Source: Chionoecetes opilio (Eukaryota; Arthropoda; Malacostraca; Decapoda; Majidae). Taken from it: a stretch of 64,000 bases of DNA. The stretch lies in contig JACEEZ010018309.1 of the NCBI GenBank assembly GCA_016584305.1, forward strand, positions 87,501-151,500, given 5' to 3'. The translations under genes and the position numbers were made by a program. This document shows, piece by piece, positions 57,012-64,000 of the stretch (position 1 is the first letter of the stretch; the number at the start of each line of letters is the position of its first letter). A model generated the notes under the pieces. The model searched no databases. It had not been told where the DNA came from and was given only the letters and a program-made list of their open reading frames with translations.

Positions 57012-57322
57012 ACATTAATAAATTATAATAACTGACAATATCGTGAATGGATCACATATATCCTTCACATGAATGTTTTTATTGGTAATAATGGACGAGA
57101 ACTGCGAGGTCGCTACCGCCGTTACATCGGTCGGGGCTCACCCGATCACAGCTGATAACTTGTAAACAAACCCACAACAACGAAAGTGTACCGTCCAATG
57201 AAAGCCATCAATAAATTACGATAACTGACAATATTGTAAATGGATCATAACACATATCCTTCACATGAATGGATTTTTTGGTAATAATGGACGAGAACTG
57301 CGTGGTTGCTACCGCCGTTCCC
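57012..57322 (+). repeat. Direct repeat pair, about 115 bp, offset 196 bp
   Basis: AATAAATTATAATAACTGAC ... GGTAATAATGGACGAGAACT-GCG...CTACCGCCGTT at 57012-57125 recurs at 57208-57322 with about ten differences. Spacer is unrelated. Confidence 0.8.
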
Positions 57323-57609
57323 CACCTCATGCCACCCTCACCCCACCTCCGTGCCAACACGCCACCTCCGTGCCCCACCTCACTCTATGCCAGGGACACA
57401 GCCTTCGTTCTGTACGATATTTCTTCGGATTTGCCGTTCTCCTCAGATTTGCCCTACTTTGATGGTGGAATCGTTCTATATGATCACATTCGTCCTAACG
57501 AAAATTTTGGAATTTTATTTATTTAAAAAAAAAAAAAAAAAAAATTATTTTAATATTTTAGGTCGTTCGTTTTATAGGGGAAACGCTCTATGCAAACATG
57601 TCTTATGCG

Positions 57610-58178
57610 GGACCCTAGTGTATTTTGATGTGTTAAGAAGGATGGTCACATTCAAAATCGTCGGAAATGCATTTAGCAGTTAGCCCTGCTTGAGGTTAGG
57701 CTTCTCAACCAATGTCCAGCTTAGGTTAGTGAACTAGCAGGGGGTTATGTCACGTTACATAACCAATGTCCATGTATTGTATTAAACTGCAGTTTTACCG
57801 TTGTAGTTTAACACTAGGTTAGAAGATTTAACTAGAGATTTTCCAGGTATAGGGAAGTCATTCCCGTAGACTTTATCAGTTATATATTTTTATATATTTT
57901 TGGCCTTATGTCATCCCATAGAGTGCTTAGCGGATATATTTTACGTCATCCACATTATATACTATCAGTACAAAACTAGTTGTCATTTTCCCCGCCCAAA
58001 ACCGGGGAAAGTTCCCGACGGGTCCCCAGGTTGGTTATGGAGGGAGGATAACAGCAAAATGAGGCATTTCCGACAATTCTTAATGTGGCCATTATTCTTA
58101 ACACATCAAAATACATTGGAAAAGAGTACTTTTGACCTCGTACTCAATTACTGGTTGAAAGTACCAATTTACCCTTTT
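57610..58178. mobile_element. TIR element, copy 1 (left end truncated)
   Basis: Collinear with the element at 58688-59318 (GTCACATTCAAAATC, CTGCAGTTTTACCGTTGTAG, GGCCTTATGTCATCC, GGGTCCCCAGGTTGGTTATG, AATGAGGCATTTCCGAC). The right terminus TTTTGACCTCGTACTCAATT-ACTGGTTGAAAGTACCAATT is intact; the mirror left terminus is cut at about 57610. Confidence 0.75.
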
Positions 58179-58687
58179 TTTCTCCAGACCTTCAGATCCC
58201 TATAAAACGTAATTAAAAAGTGGGGGAGAGATGCCCCCTTCCCCCCCACTCCCCTTCCTCCCTAAACGACCCCCTCTGGACCCCTCAAAAATAATATGGT
58301 TAATATTACTAATCTAACCATACTATAACCTAACTTATACTCACCAATAACCTAGCGAGACACCAAAAAAAAAAAATAATAACCTAACTCGGTGGTCGAC
58401 AACCTGTGGCTTGTGTGTTTCAAGAGACCTGTGCGGCTCCTGCCACCTACTTAAAAATGTCCAAATTATCGTAAAAAAATAAGAGATAAAATACTGGCAT
58501 AGAAAGCCGCAGCACAATAGTGCATGTGACCTAGGTCCTAGATCTCTAGGAAAATTTTGGGATGAATTCTTGTACTTATTATTATTATTACTATTATTAT
58601 TAATATTATTATTATTATAATTATCATTAAAGTGTATTTGATTATCTTGTCTGTGGGTATATTTAACTGCCATATGGTATTATGGAG

Positions 58688-59318
58688 GGAATTTTGGTAC
58701 TTTCAACTAGTAATTGAGTACGAGTTTAAAAGTTCTTTTTTCCAATGTATTTTGATGTGTTAAGAATGATGGTCACATTCATAATCTTCGGAAATGCATA
58801 ATTTTGCAGTGAACCCCTTTATCCCTGCTTCAGGTTAGGCTACTCAACCAACGTCCAGGTTAGGTTAGCGAACTAGGGGGGGTCTTGGGGGGCGCAGCTC
58901 CCCAGTTATGTCAGGTTATATTACCAATATCTATGTATTGTATCAAACTGCAGTTTTACCGTTGTAGTTAAAGATTTAACTAGAGATTTTAACAGGAATA
59001 GGTTATTCATTCCCATAGATTTTATCGGTTATATAGTTTTATATATTTTTGGCCTTATGTCATCCAATAGTGTGTTTACCACATATATCTTACGTCGTCC
59101 ATATAATATACTATCAGTTCAAAACTCTTGTCCACTTTCCCCGCCTAAAACATCGCATTCCCGACGGGTCCCCAGGTTTGTTATGGAGAGGGCAAACTGC
59201 AAAATGAGGCATTTCCGACGATTATTAATGAGACCATTATTCTTAACACCTCAAAATACATGTGAAAAGAGTACTTTTGGCCTCGTACTCAATTACTGGT
59301 TGTAAGTACCAATTTACC
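58688..59318. mobile_element. TIR element, copy 2 (both ends present)
   Basis: The left end TTGGTACTTTCAACTAGTAA-TTGAGTACGAG mirrors the right end CTCGTACTCAATTACTGGTT-GTAAGTACCAATT. The pairing continues to GTGTTAAGAATGATGGTCAC / CCATTATTCTTAACAC (about 105 bp). The interior is non-coding. A third, isolated end of this family is at 60090-60125. Confidence 0.8.
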
Positions 59319-59643
59319 TTATGGAGGAGGGACATTTTATTGTTTCGTATTTTCCATTCATAATTTACACTGCGGCTCCATCAGCACTGTTATTTTGCCA
59401 AGTTCGAAGAAACTGTCTCTTCTCGAATTCAGGGTTGCCGACCTCTTGACCTAACCTAACCTGGTAAAATAGAGTCCTTTCCTGCCCTTAGGCCTCGCAA
59501 GGAGGTTATTAGTAAGGTTAGGTTAGGTTAGTAATATTTTTTGGGGGGAAGGAGGCATCTCTCCCCTACTTTATGATCATACATTTTATAGGTATTTGAA
59601 GGGATCTGTGAAGGTCTGGAGAAAAAAAAAACCCACTAATAAT

Positions 59644-60030
59644 CCTGGGTCCCATATGAGGTTACGGGTCCACGTCAACCCATGTTCGAAAAAATTGCCT
59701 GACACGGGAATTTTTCAATGTCAAATCACATCAGCCTGATCGCCACGTAGCAACGTTAATGCCTCGTCAGCCACGTTAGACAAAGACAGATCCACGTCAT
59801 GGCCACGACACTGCCACGTCACTTGTCCAGGGTATCTGACGTGGGCTTACGCATCAATTTTTTTAAGTTTTTAAATATCGCGCCATGTCAGGAACGAGGC
59901 TTGTCTGCCCGCGTTAACCCACATTACCATAAAAAAGCAGGACCACGTTAAGTCTTGTTTTTACCTCGTCAACCAACGTTAGCATAACACGGGTTGACGT
60001 GGCCACGTAACCTCACAGTGGGACCCGGGC
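59644..60030. mobile_element. MITE with GGGTCCCA...TGGGACCC ends, 0.39 kb
   Basis: CCTGGGTCCCATATGAGGTT-ACGGGTCCACGTCAACCC mirrors GGGTTGACGTGGCCACGTAA-CCTCACAGTGGGACCCGGG. The interior is full of short CCACGT / ACGTGG / GCCACGT repeats. Confidence 0.8.
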
Positions 60031-60171
60031 TATAATGGCTGGAAAGGACTCTAGAATTTTACCCAACATACATAAGAAAAGAGCACTTATATACTCATAT
60101 TCAAGTACTGGCTGAAAGTACCATAATACCGTATCGTCCGCGATCTCGACTTTCCAAGTTTCATCACTATA

Positions 60172-60942
60172 CAGGGAGGTCCCGAAGATACGAGCAGTTA
60201 GGTTCCACCTGGCATACTCGTAAAGCGAAATCTCGTATAACGAAACACATAACTAATGGTAAAATATAGGTTTGGTTCCAGGACCCCATCAATTTAAAAA
60301 GAAAGAAAAAAAAAAAATTGTTTTTCAAGCTAAAATAAACTATAGCAAACACAACAAACACACAGCGTCTATATTACCCACGCTGTACTACCTATTCTGT
60401 AGAAAAAGCATTCTTAAAGAGAAAATAGCACACAAAATAACATAACTGCACATTAATTAAACATAAAACATGCATAACAAGCAAAAAAGACGTTGTAATG
60501 TAGGGGACGCCGCATGATACAAGAGTAGGTAGTGTAGCGGTCACAAGCTTGGGGCTGCATACCTGCTAATTACCCGTAAAGGTCAGGCCGCGCCATATGC
60601 TTAATTACCCTTCAGGTCACGCCTTGCTAGGGGTGACCTGACTGCGGTCCCAAGGTTGGGGCAACACACCTGCTACCCCCAAAGGTCAGGCCGCGCCATA
60701 TGCTTAATTACCCTTCAGGTCATGGCTTGCTAAGGGTGACCTCACTGGGGTCAACCAAATCCCCCTTTGTCCAGCCCGGGAGTGGTAGGGAGCGCATTTT
60801 GAACTTGATAATTTTACTCACCCCAGTTTGAATGTCGCATCATTGGATTTTCGATATCGTATATTGAAAATAGACCCTAATTTACACATCTCGTATCATC
60901 GGATTCTCGTATACCGAATGCTCGTATAACGGGACCTCCCTG
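60172..60942. mobile_element. pogo/Tigger-like MITE, 0.77 kb, with internal 103-bp duplication
   Basis: Ends CAGGGAGGTCCCG / CGGGACCTCCCTG with TA on both flanks (60170-60171, 60943-60944). Subterminal ATACGAGCA / TGCTCGTATA repeats are typical of Tigger-type ends. Inside, GGTCAGGCCGCGCCATATGC-TTAATTACCCTTCAGGTCA occurs twice, 103 bp apart (60581, 60684). No transposase. Confidence 0.75.
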
Positions 60943-60949
60943 TACATAC

Positions 60950-61828
60950 AATGTAATTAAATTTCCATTGACCATTTGTTTGGAGTGTTCCCTGGGGGTA
61001 ATGAGGTTATAATGTCAAGTTTGGTTAGGTTTAGTTTAGGTTATGTAAGGTTAGATTTTCGGGTAATATTTTGGTAGTGAGCCGTCAAAAGTCCTTGGAT
61101 TCTTTCTTACCTACATCATCGTATAGATTTGTTCATTAGAGGTTTTTTAACCCCATTTCCCATGGTGCAATTGCATGATAATGGCGTTACATGTACTACC
61201 GAAAATCTACCGTTATTTCAGGCAGAAATGGTTAAGTTAGGTCAGAGGTGGGGTTTGGTATAATCCCAGATGATACAGAGAAAAAAAACATTCAATACTA
61301 TAGAAGTGCAAGGTTTGCGGGGCGAGCCGGGAGGGGCGGGGCGGCTATCCCCTCCACACCTGTAAACAAACATTAATTTCCAACAAAAATTAGGGTAAAA
61401 TTTTGTTTAAGACTGTTGCAAGATTTTCAGACAAGTTTGATTTGTTTAGTTTAATACTATGTGATGCTTTCCCTAATAGAGATAGTTTATTTTTCCTGTG
61501 CAAACTTTAAAAGGGCTTTTTGTGTGTTTTTTGCAATTCGAAGAAGTGATGACAAATTTCTAATTATACACTTTTCAGATGTTTTGACGGGGAAAAAACA
61601 CTCCATTTGTAAAAGCATCAAATAATAACCTAATCAAACCATTAAACTTACCTAATCTAACCTAACCATCGAACTAACCTAACCTAGCCTAACTCTCAAA
61701 GTAACATAACCTAACCTAGCCTATGACACTTTTTTGTTTGCACAAAATTTCATTGTTACTTTCACGCTTGTTCTAACCTATAGAAACAGTAGAGAGGTAA
61801 AAAAAAATATTTGAATCCATAGTCATTA
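60950..61828. other. No gene; contains a degenerate CCTAA-rich tract at 61625-61725
   Basis: CCTAATCTAACCTAACC and AACCTAACCTAGCCTAAC variants resemble decayed arthropod (TTAGG)n. The rest is AT-rich without ORFs. Confidence 0.5.
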
Positions 61829-62206
61829 GGGTGTTTCTTATTTGATGGGAATTTTGATTTTTCGGAATTTTACCCGGGACGGGCGGTTCGAAGTGTTCCA
61901 TTTGTTCGAAGAACAACGTATGTAGAGATCTGTCTAGAAATATTAATATTTAGGGGTCGTGCAATGAGGTTGAAGTTTATTATTTTCTGTAAGAATTGGA
62001 CATTTTCTATGTGCCGATATAAGTCATTTTCAAAATTATTTGTCACTAACAGATTTGAATGTTACATTATTTGAGGTAATAAACGTAGTTGTAAGCATGT
62101 TTCATTTCACAGCGTTGATTCTAGGTCCCCCTCTTCTCGAGTAGTAGCCCCTCTTTGGGGGGTCTCATGGGCGCCCATCTCCCATTCATTGTCGCCTAGT
62201 TCACAG

Positions 62207-63540
62207 TCACTGTGGACTTTCGGGCGTCGGGTATTTCCTCAGGTGTTCCTCCACGACTTGGAGGAGGAACTGCCTCTGATCTTCGTTCTTGGTGAGAGCC
62301 AGGTTGACCTGCATCAGGGCGACGCCTCGCTCAGCGAAGTCGTTCACAGTGCGCAGTTCCTTGACGCAGGTGGCGGCGGCGGTATATCCCGGATTGTCGG
62401 GGCACGTCGTTGGGTCGACTGCCAGAAGACCCGCATCCAATCCAAGGATCTCGAAGAAGGACGGCGTGACAGACGTCACGAAACTTGCAACAGTTTTCTT
62501 TGCCAGATCAGTGGATGTAAGCTCGACCGTTGCTCGTCGAGGAGGGTCATCGGAGCCCTCTTCCTCCTGCAGAGCCCTCACCATCTCCCGCTTCGTCTCA
62601 ATGGCCAGGTGATTGTCGAAGAACGCAAGAGCAACTCTCCTCTCGCTCAAGTACCAGAGATGGCACCCGAAGACCGTTGCCGTCGCCATGGCCACTGCCC
62701 TGTCGGGGTAGGACACCAACATCTTGAGCAGTTGGAGGTCTCGTGCCGGGTCCGCAGTCGAGACGGTGAAAGCGACGAGGCGTCAAGTTCCAGATTTCTC
62801 TCCTGCAGTGAGAGCTACTGCGGTCTCTCCCGGAGATGGGAGACTGCCTTGGCACGATTGCGTATTGGTCACACTTTATATACACATGGATTCCTTATGG
62901 AGGGGGGCCACCCTCCTTACTGTGATGATTGCTTGGTCCTCTTGACTGTGCGGCACTTGCTGGTTGAGTGTCCTAGTCTTGGGGCCCTACGTGAGCAATT
63001 CTTGTCCCGGTGTCGGGGGTCTTACGGTGCCTACCGTCTCTCCCTGGCATTGGGAGAGAGGTGTTTCTCCCCGGGACATGAGGTCCATACCTTTATTGAG
63101 AGGGTTGGCCTTCTCAACAAGTTATGATGTTTTTAATATTCTTTTATTATTGTTTTTAATACACTATTGTTCTTTTATATATTTTGTTATTTTAAATATT
63201 TTGATTATATCTTAAAATTTGTTTTCTAATATTACTTTTACTGTATCTTTTGTAAGCAGGCGTCAATAACCCCGCAGTTGCGGCGCCTTAAAACAATAAT
63301 ACCTATCTATCTCCTGCAGTGAGGCGGAACTGCTCTGGATCGCGGAACAGGTAGATCTTGATGGCGTAAATGATTTTCGCCACCCAGCGGGCACGGTGGA
63401 GGGCACCAGGACGCAATATCCTGATCCCACACAGCGGCTGTCCGCTCAGGACGATCAGCGACAGCACCAGCAGTTATGCCTGCCCGGCTGACATGTTTTA
63501 ACTTATTGACGAAATCCAGTCCGAAACGTGACATAGAGAG
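62207..63540 (-). pseudogene. Multi-copy arthropod ORF (putative transposase or cargo), split by an I-like LINE
   Basis: 3' part (62722-62207): KMLVSYPDRAVAMATATVFG, CHLWYLSERRVALAFFDNHL-A-IETKREMV, VNDFAERGVALMQVNLALTK, NEDQRQFLLQVVEEHLRKYP. 5' part beyond the insertion (to 63540): PGALHRARWVAKIIYAIKIY, LFRDPEQFRLTAGE. Known: the phrases 'PGA.H.ARWMAK..Y..K..LFR', 'HLWYLSE..VALAFFD' and 'ND.AERGV.L...N..LT..E.Q.Q.LLQVV..HR' belong to an uncharacterised family repeated in cnidarian and arthropod genomes. The copy is dead: LINE insertion (62813-63309), a frameshift near 62785 and another near 63425. Function unknown; location inside TIRs suggests a transposon protein. Confidence 0.65.
62813..63309 (+). 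mobile_element. I-like LINE 3' end, second copy (14-bp TSD)
   Basis: TSD TCTCCTGCAGTGAG at 62799-62812 and 63310-63323. The coding tail reads YCGLSRRWETALARLRIGHT, LYTHGFLMEGGHPPYCDDCL, VLLTVRHLLVECPSLGALRE, with H-P-P-Y-C-x2-C ... H-x4-C. It ends TTGLLNKL-stop-like, followed by an AT-rich 3' UTR and GCGGCGCCTTAAAACAATAA. Same family as 33043-34413, opposite strand. Only the last 110 codons are present. Confidence 0.88.
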
Positions 63541-63838
63541 GGGGTGGCCAGAGAGATACTTTCACCACACAACCAGTACAAACATGTTTGAAAGGGCTTT
63601 CTAGATTCAAAGCTGTGACATACAAGCCAAAATGTCATGCATGTATTAGTATAAAAACCAAGAACCGTACCTAGTAAAATTATTGTGAAATATGTCAGAT
63701 TTTAGACTCATTGCGCGACCCCTAAATATAAATATTTTTCTAAAATATTTTGCACACATCGTTTAAAGAGTAAATGGATCAATATGACTGCCCATCCCAG
63801 TTGAAATTCGAAAATTGCCAAATAAGGGACACCCTAAC

Positions 63839-64000
63839 AGTCATCTTCTAAATATTAGCCAAAATGAGTGCCAGATTCATTCAAAACACACCAAAACTAT
63901 TCAGGAAAACTAAGTTTCGGCCTCGAAATCGGGGAATGCCCACTAAAGAAATGGTATTGAGTGTTTTAAAGTTCAAGTTTAATACACCGTTTTTTTAGGG
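63839..64000. other. Window end, no feature recognised
   Basis: Short stretch containing TTCATTCAAAACACACCAAA, similar to part of the arm at 49220; probably another inverted-repeat element cut by the window edge. Confidence 0.3.

Larger units (their letters stand above)
61829..63838. mobile_element. TIR-bounded DNA transposon carrying the 'AERGVALMQ' ORF
   Basis: The left end TTAGGGTGTTTCTTATTTG (61826) and right end CAAATAAGGGACACCCTAA (to 63837) are inverted. The arms continue with GGAATTTTGA..TCGGAATTTT / GAAATTCGAAAATTGCC, GGGACGGGC / GCCCATCCC and AGGGGTCGTGCAATGAG / CTCATTGCGCGACCCCT, about 150 bp each. AGTCAT occurs just outside both ends (61820-61825, 63839-63844), a possible 6-bp TSD. 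The net element without the nested LINE is about 1.5 kb. The minus-strand ORF inside is probably its transposase or cargo. Confidence 0.65.

Noticed and set aside
58372..58660. hAT-like fragment suggested by GGTGGTCGACAACCTGTGGC
   Set aside because: No matching opposite terminus or 8-bp duplication could be found by eye.
62189..63127. 312-codon plus-strand ORF as a single gene
   Set aside because: Its first two thirds are antisense to the transposon ORF and only the last third (from 62813) is the LINE; the open frame is a chance junction.

Overview
The window looks like a repeat-saturated arthropod nuclear contig, most likely from a decapod crustacean. Reasons: introns with GT/AG junctions; animal-type single-copy genes; degenerate TTAGG/CCTAA telomere-like tracts (7.1-7.3, 49.1, 61.6 kb); very long dinucleotide microsatellites; many tRNA-derived SINEs, RTE-like, I-like and CR1/Jockey-like LINEs, Helitrons and MITEs. 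There are no prokaryotic operons, rRNA genes or CRISPR arrays. The species call is inference; I ran no search.

Host genes are sparse. (1) 164-268 (+) is the last coding exon of a stomatin-family gene, followed by about 3 kb of AT-rich probable 3' UTR or unique DNA. (2) 42489-45241 (-) is the best locus: a two-exon SKA2-like ORF whose stop lies 11 nt upstream of the ATG of an intronless TBC1D7-like ORF, an apparent dicistronic unit with a poly(A) signal at 42222-42227. (3) 52844-54555 (-) is an intronless CCDC25-like (NFACT-R/DUF814) sequence with a long acidic N-terminal extension and a KH-like C-terminal module, carrying one in-frame stop and one frameshift. (4) 13864-15826 (+) is a GC-rich island with a two-TM ORF and a second, broken KH-like module. 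(5) Weaker exon candidates lie at 38499-38627 (-) and 21990-22123 (+).

The rest is mostly transposons, several with readable insertion histories. 0-9.9 kb: stomatin tail, MITEs, a PIN-like/CXC multi-copy ORF. 10-21.5 kb: SINE inserted in SINE, microsatellites, a GC-rich gene island, two Helitrons, a 1.2-kb direct duplication and a 0.38-kb inverted repeat. 23.6-28.9 kb: a 0.5-kb palindrome and three RTE-like LINE copies. 31.9-37.8 kb: a four-layer nest, in which a TIR transposon holds a foldback with arms over 900 nt, itself split by an I-like LINE (12-bp TSD) and an RTE-like LINE (9-bp TSD). 40-42 kb: a MITE and a third Helitron. 47-51.4 kb: TTAA- and TA-flanked DNA transposons. 54.7-56.8 kb: a strong hairpin, a polypyrimidine tract and a CR1/Jockey-like LINE. 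57-61 kb: several TIR MITEs. 61.8-63.8 kb: a TIR-bounded transposon whose unfamiliar multi-copy ORF is split by an I-like LINE with a 14-bp TSD.

Candidates for something new: the SKA2-like/TBC1D7 dicistron, the NFACT-R + KH-like fusion, the TIR transposon around the 'AERGVALMQ' protein, and the nested foldback as a possible dsRNA source.
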